A DNA stretch of 64,000 nt, taken from the IMG/VR virus record IMGVR_UViG_3300042563_003307, positions 62,001-126,000 of that record. One strand, written 5' to 3'. Shown here in pieces: positions 29,126 through 36,764 of the stretch. This DNA comes from a virus. A model generated the notes under the pieces. The model did no database searches. It had not been told where the DNA came from and saw only the letters and a program-made list of their open reading frames with translations. Made by a program: the position numbers and the translations under genes. How positions within the stretch are numbered: position 1 is the stretch's first letter; every line of letters starts with the position of its first letter.

Positions 29126-29644
29126 TTATTCTACTTCATTGAAGAGCTCAATTATCTTGGATAATTCTACGGGTTTAAATTCCCAAAAGTCACAACAACA
29201 ATTAATTGTTTTGGTCTTATGGTTACTTGCATACTTTTTATTCGGAAATCCTATGATTGAATAGGCACCTTTTGATTTGCGTGGCCATTCAAGGAGAGGC
29301 CAATATGAAAGAACTGCGTTCTCTTCTGAAAAGACTTCTAATAGTCCATTAAAAAAGTCAATATCTAGGGCAGAGGCGGTCTCTTCTAGCTCTTCAAGGG
29401 CCTGGTCAAATTCTCCGTCTATATTAATAATAGTCCCGTTCAGGTTTCTAAGGAAATATTCCGCAGTTTCTGGGTCCCATGCAAAGTTACCTAAAACGTA
29501 CACTATATCTTCCGGAGAGACTGTTGAATTCCATGATTCAAAAAGAGTTTGATTCATTTCTTGGACATCCTCGAAGGGTCTTTTATATGATTTTATGGCA
29601 CCTGGTCGGCCAAATTGCTGATTTGATGTTACGAATGTTTTCAT
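29126..29644 (-). CDS. degenerate metallophosphoesterase, 172 aa
   Basis: The layout follows the phosphoesterase at 8334, but each metal ligand is changed: VTSNQQFGRPGAI for SDTHFGH, YVLGNFAWDPE for LGDFAW, and NIDGEFD for GNHD. Catalysis is therefore unlikely; a binding or regulatory role is possible. The gene is intact and in a tight operon, so it is not a pseudogene by frame. Confidence 0.7.
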   Translation of the reverse strand: MKTFVTSNQQFGRPGAIKSYKRPFEDVQEMNQTLFESWNSTVSPEDIVYVLGNFAWDPETAEYFLRNLNGTIINIDGEFDQALEELEETASALDIDFFNGLLEVFSEENAVLSYWPLLEWPRKSKGAYSIIGFPNKKYASNHKTKTINCCCDFWEFKPVELSKIIELFNEVE

Positions 29645-30180
29645 TAAACTATTGCAAATTTTACGTTAAAATTATCCCACAAATTCTCTAAGAATTTTTG
29701 TTCATTTACTGCAGATGAGCCTTTGACGATTCTACCATCCTCACTAACATCAATAAACATATAAATAACAAAATCATAAGCAGTTGAATATACTATTGAT
29801 TGTCCAAATCCTTCTCGTAAGGATGAACCTCTGTCTCCCTTCTTAAATTCGATGGCAATAGTAACCCCTTCGCTTTGGATTGTCATATCCGGACGGTTTT
29901 GAGTCCCCATGAATTGAATTTGTTTCACAGTGGTATTTACATTACCCTCCCATTTAATCATTGTTCTTGCTTTTTCTTTGGCAAGAGATCTGCTAAAGCC
30001 CTTCTTTTCCATGACATATTCTGTCAACTGAGTAAGAAGGTGAGGATAAATAAATTGAATTATTTTATCCTCACTTTGATTCTTGTAGCCAATTGTTTCA
30101 AAAACATCACGAGTAGTAATGCCGTCTTGGATAGCTTCTAGCAAATCTAAACGTTTTTTAGATTTACTTGCTAATTTCAT
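29644..30180 (-). CDS. PD-(D/E)XK nuclease-like protein, 178 aa
   Basis: RPDMTIQSEGVTIAIEFKKG (about 96-115) gives the D ... ExK core, followed by LREGFGQSIVYSTAYDFVIY, the usual helix with Q and a strand. The N-terminal 90 residues are helical, with a basic patch. Similar folds occur in phage nucleases and recombination factors. DNA target unknown. Confidence 0.72.
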   Translation of the reverse strand: MKLASKSKKRLDLLEAIQDGITTRDVFETIGYKNQSEDKIIQFIYPHLLTQLTEYVMEKKGFSRSLAKEKARTMIKWEGNVNTTVKQIQFMGTQNRPDMTIQSEGVTIAIEFKKGDRGSSLREGFGQSIVYSTAYDFVIYMFIDVSEDGRIVKGSSAVNEQKFLENLWDNFNVKFAIV

Positions 30181-30182
30181 AA

Positions 30183-30701
30183 TTATTGTGCGATTTCTTC
30201 TACTGCAACCTCAGGTTTTTCTGCTTCATCAATAGCAACATCAAGTTCTGCTAATTGAACGTGTTTCTCTTGGATTACCTTGTTAGCCTCAGCCATTTCA
30301 TTTAAGGCATTTGAGATTTGAGCACCTACATTTGTTAGTAATCTAGTAAAGATTTTAGCTCCATCAATACCAGTACCTGTTATGTTTGTGATAATAGTGT
30401 ACAATTGATTAAGTTGAACTCCACTAAGTTGAACAGTAGATTCTCCCTTGTCTGCGATTTGGAATTGTTTCTTTTGGTCTGCTAATGCATCATAAAGGTT
30501 AATTACAAAAGCAGCATTTTTAATACTCCACTCGTAATTTTTGTCAATTTGCTTTAAGATAGCGTTAATGTTTTGGATGCTTTCAAGATTTACAGAATAT
30601 TTCTTTTCTGCTAAGTCTTTTTGTGCCTCGTTAACTTCAATTTCTAATTGAGAACGTAGGTCTTTTAATTCTGCTGTAGATTTTTGTTTTGCTTTCGCCA
30701 T
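30183..30701 (-). CDS. coiled-coil hypothetical protein, 172 aa
   Basis: Helical, with coiled-coil stretches at the start (TAELKDLRSQLEIEVNEAQK) and the end (ANKVIQEKHVQLAELDVAID). No membrane segment. Possibly a structural or scaffolding helper. Confidence 0.65.
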   Translation of the reverse strand: MAKAKQKSTAELKDLRSQLEIEVNEAQKDLAEKKYSVNLESIQNINAILKQIDKNYEWSIKNAAFVINLYDALADQKKQFQIADKGESTVQLSGVQLNQLYTIITNITGTGIDGAKIFTRLLTNVGAQISNALNEMAEANKVIQEKHVQLAELDVAIDEAEKPEVAVEEIAQ

Positions 30702-30728
30702 TTGAATTGTTTTAGGTATTATATATTA

Positions 30729-31208
30729 TTAAAAGTTTTCATTAGTTATTTTACAATCAAAATCAAAAAAGTTTCTAAATTGTTCATTATCTGCTGAAAT
30801 TCTTCTGTCAGTTGAATCATTTTTATCATTTCGATCACCTAGGCGCTCTCTACGAATCTCTTCTGGGATGTCTAAGTATATTACAAAGACCCTGTTTCTG
30901 TAGTCCTGTTCAAGCAGAGTAACAGCCTCAGCATTTAGAATCATCACATCGCATCGCTCAAATTCATCTTTGGTTAGGCCATATTTCCAACCATTAAATT
31001 CTTGCCATTCTGCAAATTCTCCTCTTTCAATTTTAGAATCAAATTCCTCAGTTGTTAGATAATAATAGTCCTTTCCATGAACTTCGCCCTCTCTAGGTAA
31101 ACGGGTTGTACATGAAACTCCATACACAAATCCCTTGTCCATCATTCGTTTTCTTAAGTAATCCTTACCGGTAGCAGCAGCTCCGACAATTGCAATTTTT
31201 CCAGTCAT
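30729..31208 (-). CDS. guanylate-kinase-like protein
   Basis: 159 aa. P-loop is VGAAATGKDYLRKRM; the GMP-binding region has VSCTTRLPREGEVHGKDYYY and FDSKIERGEFAEWQEFNGW, as in Gmk. The lid is shortened. Likely makes GDP/dGDP for phage DNA synthesis. A related enzyme (dNMP kinase) exists in T4 with a different fold pattern. Confidence 0.8.
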   Translation of the reverse strand: MTGKIAIVGAAATGKDYLRKRMMDKGFVYGVSCTTRLPREGEVHGKDYYYLTTEEFDSKIERGEFAEWQEFNGWKYGLTKDEFERCDVMILNAEAVTLLEQDYRNRVFVIYLDIPEEIRRERLGDRNDKNDSTDRRISADNEQFRNFFDFDCKITNENF

Positions 31209-31216
31209 ATAAATAT

Positions 31217-32062
31217 TTATTTTTTAGTGTATGCTTCAGGGCTTGGCATTCCGCTATAGTGACACCAAGTATCAGAGTCAAATTCAACAAGGTCCCATTT
31301 CCGGTCGTACCAAAATCTTCGACCATTGGCATCAACTATATTTGCCATAGTTGGATTTGAGTAACATTGAAAGAAATGTTCTGGAGCGGCGTCTAATCCA
31401 AAGGGGTTTTTCCAGTCTTTAATACTTCCACCTCCCATTACGTAGGCAAGTTGCGGTATTTCTCGGCATAAGGTTAAAATGTCAGGGTATTGTTGCAGAA
31501 TCTCTCTAGCCGGAAGGAATGGATTTGCATCTGCAACTCTATATAAAATCTCAGCTCGTAAGTAGTTTCCAATTCCATTAAAGTACTTCTGGTTCATCAT
31601 TACCAAGTGAACTGGTTTATCAAATTCCTTCTTGTCAATATTGTCCATTATGTTTTTTTGGAATCCTTCAAAGTCCTGTGTGGGGTCTGGTCCTCTGTCC
31701 GCTGACCAGTCGCTTTCAACTTTCCACTTTCCAAATCGTCGAACATCTACAAAACTCAGGGTCTTTCCACATTCTGAATAGAACTTAAGATGGGCATGTT
31801 TTGATTCTTTACCTGTTGGGGTTATTTGAAAATGTCCAGCCATACCCATGTTCATTCTGAGAGAAACATATCCGATTGGAGAGATTAAATACACCATCAA
31901 TTCTTTTCCTCGGCTCTTTGCACTAATTTTAAAAACCGTAGATTCTGCATCAATTTCAACCCCTTTATGCACGGGATTCTTTTCAATCTTATTAAAAAAA
32001 AGACCTTCAGATACTGTATTAATATACGCTGCTGTAAGTTTAAGTTCTGCTAATTCTGGCAT
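31217..32062 (-). CDS. formamidopyrimidine-DNA glycosylase (Fpg/Nei)
   Basis: The start at 32060-32062 gives MPELAELKL, placing the catalytic Pro and Glu at positions 2 and 3; the longer reading would block catalysis. Other features are RGKELMVYL, SLRMNMGMAGHFQI, FGKWKVES and QKYFNGIGNYLRAEILY (helix-two-turn-helix). The C-terminal FWYDRKWDLVE stands where the zinc finger should be but lacks the cysteines, as in zincless members. Base-excision repair. Confidence 0.85.
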   Translation of the reverse strand: MPELAELKLTAAYINTVSEGLFFNKIEKNPVHKGVEIDAESTVFKISAKSRGKELMVYLISPIGYVSLRMNMGMAGHFQITPTGKESKHAHLKFYSECGKTLSFVDVRRFGKWKVESDWSADRGPDPTQDFEGFQKNIMDNIDKKEFDKPVHLVMMNQKYFNGIGNYLRAEILYRVADANPFLPAREILQQYPDILTLCREIPQLAYVMGGGSIKDWKNPFGLDAAPEHFFQCYSNPTMANIVDANGRRFWYDRKWDLVEFDSDTWCHYSGMPSPEAYTKK

Positions 32063-32063
32063 A

Positions 32064-32261
32064 TTAAGATTTAAAAAATGAAACAATAAATACTATTAGA
32101 AAGAATGGCCAAAATACGGCCAATAAGACATGTTCAAACCTTGTATATGGTTTTAAATGGATTCCAATCGGATTACTCTCATTTAACAGTTCTCTTAGTT
32201 GGTGCATCCCAAATGAATAGGACACACCAAATAATAAGTACAAAATGATATTGTGTATCAT
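32064..32261 (-). CDS. small membrane protein, 65 aa
   Basis: Two hydrophobic segments (IHNIILYLLFGVSYSFGM and VLLAVFWPFFLIVFIVSFF) flank a polar centre. One base from the Fpg start. Function unknown. Confidence 0.65.
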   Translation of the reverse strand: MIHNIILYLLFGVSYSFGMHQLRELLNESNPIGIHLKPYTRFEHVLLAVFWPFFLIVFIVSFFKS

Positions 32262-32262
32262 T

Positions 32263-32481
32263 TTATTTTTTGCTTGAGGTTGAAGTTCCTTTGAATAGGA
32301 TTGAAAATAAGAAATTCAATCCAAGAGCTTGCCAAAATGTGATTGGGTGAACTCCATCAACTGCACTAATTAAACATCCATTCCATAATAATTGTACTGG
32401 CCATGCAAATAAGATTGCAGCCACGACTAATAATGCTATCCCAGCAAAGATTAATCCGATTCCTGTAGTTAATTTTTCCAT
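32263..32481 (-). CDS. small membrane protein, 72 aa
   Basis: Two membrane segments (GLIFAGIALLVVAAILFAW and FWQALGLNFLFSILF) with a Lys-Ser tail. Part of a run of small membrane proteins between 32.0 and 34.2 kb. Confidence 0.65.
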   Translation of the reverse strand: MEKLTTGIGLIFAGIALLVVAAILFAWPVQLLWNGCLISAVDGVHPITFWQALGLNFLFSILFKGTSTSSKK

Positions 32482-32486
32482 AATAA

Positions 32487-32636
32487 TTATATTTGTTCTT
32501 CGGGTTTTGTTTCAATTACTAAATAAGTTCCAACCTCAGTACGTTTTACCGTTCCATAGGTTACAAGTCTCCTAACTACTTCTAAATCGGTTGTAGCCAT
32601 CAGGTTTAATGTGTGTTCCATGTAGATTACTTTCAT
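32487..32636 (-). CDS. hypothetical protein, 49 aa
   Basis: MKVIYMEHTLNLMATTDLEV with a helix and two strands (KRTEVGTYLVIETK). May be a small winged-helix-like domain. Overlaps the next gene start by four bases. Confidence 0.55.
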   Translation of the reverse strand: MKVIYMEHTLNLMATTDLEVVRRLVTYGTVKRTEVGTYLVIETKPEEQI

Positions 32637-32824
32637 ATTTTCTTTATTTTAAAGTTTAATACCAACCATCCTAAAATTAATGTAGGTATTCCAACCCACC
32701 ATATCCATTCTCTATTATATTCAATTCCTCCAACTTTACCAAAAAAATAGGACATTGTTGGTATTAACCATATAGTCATAGACCCTATTGGATTCGAAAA
32801 AATGCTTCGTTTAACTATTTTCAT
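32633..32824 (-). CDS. small membrane protein, 63 aa
   Basis: MKIVKRSIFSNPIGSMTIWL, with two hydrophobic stretches (SMTIWLIPTMSYFFGKVG, WIWWVGIPTLILGWLVL). Function unknown. Confidence 0.62.
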   Translation of the reverse strand: MKIVKRSIFSNPIGSMTIWLIPTMSYFFGKVGGIEYNREWIWWVGIPTLILGWLVLNFKIKKI

Positions 32825-32830
32825 ATCTTT

Positions 32831-33493
32831 TTATTTTACTTCGTCAATTTTAGTTATTTCGGCAGTTTGAAAATCTATTCGGTAGATTCCTAATGGTAAT
32901 GCTATCTCTTTGTCATACCAACTATATGTATGATTGATAATTATACAGTTGACTCCTTGGATTGTTGGTGAACTTTTAGGTGCAATTGCATTTCCAGTTC
33001 GTAAATCATATATGTAATTACCAATCGAAGCAAGATGTCCTCCTATATGGTATGGATAATCTAAACTTTCCCTATTTAAACAAATTTCTCCAAGTCTATT
33101 AATAATTACATGGGTTCCAAATGAAAAACCATTATCGTTCTTTTTTGGTTGTTTTGTTTTAACGTAATTAATTAAAGAGCAATAACCATCTTTAAAAGTT
33201 CCGCCAAGTCCGCCTTTACGAAAGATTAAGTCCGATACTTTAAGGTCATTATGATATAGGTGAGAATATTTCATCCCTACAATTCTAGAGTTTTCAGATT
33301 GTTTTTTTGTAAGAGGAATCGGTCGAAGTTCATATCCATCTCCTAATTTTTGGTATGGATATTTTTCTATCGGTTCAGGTTTATGTAAACCTCCAAAGAT
33401 ACTCTCAAGCATTCCACCTGAATTTGAAATAAAAGCATTCATTAATTTTAATCCTTCTAATGCATCATCGATGTTTTTTTCTTTATTGCTCAT
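32831..33493 (-). CDS. hypothetical protein, 220 aa
   Basis: Soluble; strand-rich C-terminal half with GTHVIINRLGEICLNRESLD and a repeating pattern. No motif recognised. The start overlaps the upstream gene by 11 bases. Confidence 0.62.
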   Translation of the reverse strand: MSNKEKNIDDALEGLKLMNAFISNSGGMLESIFGGLHKPEPIEKYPYQKLGDGYELRPIPLTKKQSENSRIVGMKYSHLYHNDLKVSDLIFRKGGLGGTFKDGYCSLINYVKTKQPKKNDNGFSFGTHVIINRLGEICLNRESLDYPYHIGGHLASIGNYIYDLRTGNAIAPKSSPTIQGVNCIIINHTYSWYDKEIALPLGIYRIDFQTAEITKIDEVK

Positions 33494-33689
33494 TACTTGT
33501 TTTTTTAAATTGTTCAGGATATAAAATAGTGTAATTTCTGGTTATGCACCATTTTGCATACATTAATGGAATTCCCCAGAAATATTTTAAGACAGGTTTT
33601 ACAAAACGGTGTCCATTGTAATCTCCTACTAATAAATAACTATCAACAGTATAATCATGGTCTACTTCCCATTTAATAATTCCGTCCAT
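33483..33689 (-). CDS. hypothetical protein, 68 aa
   Basis: Aromatic-rich small protein (WEVDHDYTVDSYLLVGDYNG) with one moderately hydrophobic segment. Linked to both neighbours by short overlaps. Confidence 0.6.
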   Translation of the reverse strand: MDGIIKWEVDHDYTVDSYLLVGDYNGHRFVKPVLKYFWGIPLMYAKWCITRNYTILYPEQFKKTSNEQ

Positions 33690-34105
33690 TATTTTACGTA
33701 TTTAATTTTAGTTTTTATAATGGCTAGCATTTGTTTCATTTTATCATAGTGGGGTCCTCCACCTGATAATCTTCTAAGAGTTCCACCTTCTATAAATTCA
33801 TCATTGATTATTGCATGCAGTTCCTTTGAAGTTTCAGCAGCTTCGATTCTTTCACTAACCTCTTCGGCCCTGTCCCAGAATAATGTATTGGACTTTGACA
33901 TGCTAACCATAAGTAGGGCAATAGCAGTAAATGGAATTGACATTAGGCTTGAAAATTTAAGAGATGTCACTGGATTTGTAAATACATCTTCAGGTCCTCC
34001 CATTGCTTGAGAGAGTCCAAACCATATTATAAATACGACCGTTGTCATTATTGCATACCATATTGGAAGTGCAAGGTACCATTTTAAGTTTGATAGTTTT
34101 TCCAT
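33689..34105 (-). CDS. membrane protein, 138 aa
   Basis: Two transmembrane segments (YLALPIWYAIMTTVVFIIWF and FSSLMSIPFTAIALLMVSM) and a cytoplasmic helical domain with EEVSERIEAAETSKELHAII. No recognised family. Confidence 0.65.
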   Translation of the reverse strand: MEKLSNLKWYLALPIWYAIMTTVVFIIWFGLSQAMGGPEDVFTNPVTSLKFSSLMSIPFTAIALLMVSMSKSNTLFWDRAEEVSERIEAAETSKELHAIINDEFIEGGTLRRLSGGGPHYDKMKQMLAIIKTKIKYVK

Positions 34106-34107
34106 GA

Positions 34108-34284
34108 TTAAACTAGTTTAGCTATTAAATCTATTAATAATTGTTTTTTAATTTCAAGTTCAATTATGCTTTCGGCTAATTGTTTACTTCTTAATACTGA
34201 ATGAATATCATCACATGATTCTTTACTCATTGATAACATTAATGCATTTTGTTTTGTGCAAACTTTTTGTAATTCGTCTAGCAT
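34108..34284 (-). CDS. hypothetical helical protein, 58 aa
   Basis: MLDELQKVCTKQNALMLSMS followed by a long helix rich in Leu/Ile/Lys, a possible coiled coil. Two bases before the next start. Confidence 0.55.
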   Translation of the reverse strand: MLDELQKVCTKQNALMLSMSKESCDDIHSVLRSKQLAESIIELEIKKQLLIDLIAKLV

Positions 34285-34327
34285 AGTCTTATTTTTTAAT
34301 TATTGCTTGCATTTACGCATGCTGTTT

Positions 34328-34642
34328 TTATATTTGTTTAAGTGTTAAATTAATATGTTTGATTGAACCTATTTTTGTACCTTTGAAGACTATATCCTCG
34401 TTAATAATTAGACCCATTTGAATTAACCAATCGATTTCATTTGGAATTGGTAAGGGTTTCCATGGTTTTCGTTTGCCATCGTATCTTATACGAAGTTCTA
34501 AAAGTAATTCTCCATAAGCCCTATCATTATAGATTGTTGCATTATTAAAGACCTCTTTGAACCATAAGATGTTAGACAAATGTTGATGTCCTATTCGATT
34601 AAATCTTTTACGTTTTCCAAATGCGGTTGTCCAATATCCCAT
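34328..34642 (-). CDS. hypothetical protein, 104 aa
   Basis: Basic and aromatic N-terminus (WTTAFGKRKRFNRIGHQHLS) suggests nucleic-acid contact; the rest has KRKPWKPLPIPNEIDWLI. No recognised domain. Confidence 0.6.
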   Translation of the reverse strand: MGYWTTAFGKRKRFNRIGHQHLSNILWFKEVFNNATIYNDRAYGELLLELRIRYDGKRKPWKPLPIPNEIDWLIQMGLIINEDIVFKGTKIGSIKHINLTLKQI

Positions 34643-34646
34643 GCTT

Positions 34647-34802
34647 TTATTTTTTAATTATTGCTTTTGCAACCTTCTTTTTGCCATTAATACCTATCAC
34701 TGTGATTTGGGTCTTTGTATTAGTGAATTCGTAATCGGTGCAACCTAAGTGGCTTAATTGACCCATTGCTTCTGATACTGTATTGAACTTAAATGTCGTC
34801 AT
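34647..34802 (-). CDS. hypothetical protein, 51 aa
   Basis: First gene behind the promoter at 34824-34857. MTTFKFNTVSEAMGQLSHLG then a strand pair and a basic tail (INGKKKVAKAIIKK). Confidence 0.6.
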   Translation of the reverse strand: MTTFKFNTVSEAMGQLSHLGCTDYEFTNTKTQITVIGINGKKKVAKAIIKK

Positions 34803-34823
34803 ATTTCTTTGTTTTAATTAGAT

Positions 34824-34857
34824 ATGTAAATATAATCAACTTTTTTGAATCCGGAAA
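34824..34857 (-). promoter_or_regulatory. promoter of the 51-aa gene
   Basis: -33 GTTTCC, -7 TATATTTACAT, 20-base spacer, TTAAC pair upstream. Confidence 0.75.
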
Positions 34858-34887
34858 CTATTTTGTGTTAATTTTTTGTTAAAGTTA

Positions 34888-35034
34888 TTAACATATTGCA
34901 AAAGTGCTAGCCTTATATTTCTTGTCCAATGCTCTGGCTGCCCCGTGGGGTTTGGGATTCCAACTTAGTTTAATGCATAGTATGGCTATCAAGATACTAT
35001 TTTTACATCTTGTGAATAAAATATAATTTTTCAT
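34888..35034 (-). CDS. hypothetical basic protein, 48 aa
   Basis: MKNYILFTRCKNSILIAILC then KLSWNPKPHGAARALDKKYK, basic. Its stop lies in the conserved TTAAC block upstream of the next promoter. Short, so moderately sure. Confidence 0.45.
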   Translation of the reverse strand: MKNYILFTRCKNSILIAILCIKLSWNPKPHGAARALDKKYKASTFAIC

Positions 35035-35035
35035 A

Positions 35036-35134
35036 TTACATTACAGGTGAAAAGTGAGCAACTAGAGCTGTAAGTATTAAGACAATAATACAGCATAATG
35101 CAAACTGGAGATTGCTTTTTACATTTTGTTTCAT
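35036..35134 (-). CDS. membrane peptide, 32 aa
   Basis: MKQNVKSNLQFALCCIIVLI with one hydrophobic segment, ending FSPVM. Its stop is two bases from the next start. Real but tiny gene, or chance. Confidence 0.42.
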   Translation of the reverse strand: MKQNVKSNLQFALCCIIVLILTALVAHFSPVM

Positions 35135-35169
35135 GGCGTTTATTATTAATTTTTAAATGGTACAAGTTT

Positions 35170-35307
35170 TTATAAATCCTCGGATTTATCTTTATGCTTT
35201 ATTTTCTTATAATACTTCTTTTTATTACGATACGGTGCCGGTACTTTTAGGGCATCAAACCATTCCTCTAATGTGAAGTTTATTTTTGTAAGTTTTTTCT
35301 TTTCCAT
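35170..35307 (-). CDS. hypothetical basic protein, 45 aa
   Basis: First gene behind the cassette at 35328-35370. MEKKKLTKINFTLEEWFDAL then a highly basic end (RNKKKYYKKIKHKDK). May bind nucleic acid. Confidence 0.6.
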   Translation of the reverse strand: MEKKKLTKINFTLEEWFDALKVPAPYRNKKKYYKKIKHKDKSEDL

Positions 35308-35327
35308 GGTGTTTAATTTAATTAGAT

Positions 35328-35370
35328 ATGTAAATATAATCAAAAAACTCCAGACGGTAAAATCTGGAGT
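35328..35370 (-). promoter_or_regulatory. promoter with superimposed terminator
   Basis: -7 TATATTTACAT at 35328-35338, -33 TTTTACC near 35356-35362; 8-bp stem ACTCCAGA/TCTGGAGT, then TTTTTTG. Confidence 0.8.
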
Positions 35371-35391
35371 GTTAAAATTATGTTAAAGTTT

Positions 35392-35901
35392 TTAATCTAT
35401 GTTTTTGAATTCCTCAAACATTTTAATTCTCTGCATCTCATTAAGATAGCCAGAATTTAGTACATATTTCTTAAATACATTTATTGGTGTTTGATGTCCA
35501 TTACTTTCAAAGTGAATATTAAAATTTCCAGGATTCTTTTTAACCCATTCAATTGTCCCTTCAGGGTTAATTAAATTATCCCTCTTACCAAGAATAACAG
35601 TATGATTTGCTTTCATACTTCCAATTTGTACTGCTGGTTCCATTGAACGACTATGAACTGCTGGATTAAAAAGAATAGTTGGTATTCCAGTGATTGTTGA
35701 AAGACAATATGCAAACCATCCTCCCATTGAGCTTCCAATTAAAACGTCTGGTCTATTATTTTGTATCTTTGCTAAGATTTCATTAAACATCCCAGGATTT
35801 TTGTAGTCCATTACAGGACATTCGGCATCAAACTTTGCTAAGAACTCTGACTTTTGACTCCTAGCTTTACTTTCAAGACCATGTAAAAATAGTGCTTTCA
35901 T
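35392..35901 (-). CDS. YqiA-like alpha/beta hydrolase with C-terminal CTS-like tail
   Basis: 169 aa. FLHGLESKARSQKSEFL at the start, the nucleophile elbow VLIGSSMGGWFAY (Ser near 58) and VILGKRDNLINPEG (acid), with a histidine in ESNGHQTP, form a complete YqiA/UPF0227-type esterase. The last 14 residues, MQRIKMFEEFKNID, copy the capsid-targeting tag that stands at the N-terminus of other proteins here. The gene stops one base before the next tagged gene's end region. Function: esterase of unknown substrate. Confidence 0.78.
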   Translation of the reverse strand: MKALFLHGLESKARSQKSEFLAKFDAECPVMDYKNPGMFNEILAKIQNNRPDVLIGSSMGGWFAYCLSTITGIPTILFNPAVHSRSMEPAVQIGSMKANHTVILGKRDNLINPEGTIEWVKKNPGNFNIHFESNGHQTPINVFKKYVLNSGYLNEMQRIKMFEEFKNID

Positions 35902-35902
35902 A

Positions 35903-36493
35903 CTATACCTTTGGTTTACCTAACATTACTTTTTCATGGGCTCCTCCACCTATAGTTCGACTATACCAACCTCCGCCAGTTCCACCGTCTAGGTTTCCAA
36001 TCCAATCGACCTTTTTACCCAAGACCTTTTCTACTGTTTCTTGGTCGGTTACAATAGGTACTTGGTACTTATTAATTAAGATTTCGGCAATTTTACCAGA
36101 AACTTCTATATAATATCCAAGTTGTTTTAATTCTTTTCCTCGTCTATCCATATAATCTCTCTTAGCATCTTTGGTTCCATCATGGCCAACTCCTGAGAAT
36201 TTAAGTCCAAATCGGGTTTTTTCACCAAACATGATAACATCAAAATCATTACTGCCGTGAATATCTATTCCCTCCCAATAGTTCCAATCAGGGTCTTTAA
36301 ATACATCACTAGGTGATTGTACCTTGATATGTCCTCCAATCTCAGAGTACGCTGTACTAATAAGATTAAAGAATTCCTTTTCTAATTCTGTATCTTTAGT
36401 CGGTTTTAATATGACTGGTTTGTTTTTCTTAGGATTAAAAAGCTCTCCGCTTCTCTCTTCTATAAATTGTTCATATAGTTTAATTTTCTTCAT
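35903..36493 (-). CDS. CTS-tagged protein of unknown function, 196 aa
   Basis: Starts MKKIKLYEQFIEE, with the (L/I)xE end of a T4 capsid-targeting peptide. A module follows with GGHIKVQSPSDVFKDPDWNY and DFDVIMFGEKTRFGLKFSGV, then GHDGTKDAK, a pattern found in several phage proteins with unknown role. Glycine-rich end (GNLDGGTGGGWYSRT). First gene behind promoter 36515-36549. Confidence 0.72.
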   Translation of the reverse strand: MKKIKLYEQFIEERSGELFNPKKNKPVILKPTKDTELEKEFFNLISTAYSEIGGHIKVQSPSDVFKDPDWNYWEGIDIHGSNDFDVIMFGEKTRFGLKFSGVGHDGTKDAKRDYMDRRGKELKQLGYYIEVSGKIAEILINKYQVPIVTDQETVEKVLGKKVDWIGNLDGGTGGGWYSRTIGGGAHEKVMLGKPKV

Positions 36494-36514
36494 ATTCTAT
36501 ATATTTTAATTATA

Positions 36515-36549
36515 GTGTAAATATAAACAAAAAACCTGACGCGGTAAAA
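36515..36549 (-). promoter_or_regulatory. promoter of the CTS-protein/hydrolase unit
   Basis: -7 TATATTTACAC, -33 TTTTACC, 20-base spacer. One arm of the terminator stem (CGTCAGGTTTTTTG) is present but the other arm is lost, so the hairpin is broken. Confidence 0.72.
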
Positions 36550-36579
36550 CTTTTTCAATAATTTTTTACAAAAAGTTTA

Positions 36580-36587
36580 GATAAATA
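36580..36587 (+). promoter_or_regulatory. late-type promoter box of the plus-strand basic protein
   Basis: Plus-strand GATAAATA, one base from the T4 late consensus TATAAATA, 26 bases before the start. Confidence 0.5.
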
Positions 36588-36613
36588 ATCTAATCTAAAA
36601 ATATTCATACATC

Positions 36614-36751
36614 ATGGCAAAAGGCACTACAGGAGGGGCTTTCAACGCAACTCCAAAAAAGAAAAGAAAAGGGGTTCATTCTAAAACTAAAAGTACTAAG
36701 AATAAAGGAGCCCAAAAATACAAAAAAGCTTATAAAGGCCAAGGTAAATAA
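36614..36751 (+). CDS. small highly basic protein, 45 aa
   Basis: One of only two plus-strand genes. MAKGTTGGAFNATPKKKRKG, then HSKTKSTKNKGAQKYKKAYK; a third of the residues are Lys/Arg. Similar small KGVHSKTKxSxxK proteins occur in Bacteroidota phages. A GATAAATA box lies 26 bases upstream (36580-36587) and a terminator overlaps its stop codon. DNA-binding or virion-internal role is inferred. Confidence 0.72.
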   Translation: MAKGTTGGAFNATPKKKRKGVHSKTKSTKNKGAQKYKKAYKGQGK

Positions 36752-36764
36752 CCTTGGCTTTTTT
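36738..36764 (+). terminator. intrinsic terminator overlapping a stop codon
   Basis: Plus-strand stem GCCAAGG/CCTTGGC with the stop codon in its loop, then TTTTTT. Confidence 0.85.
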
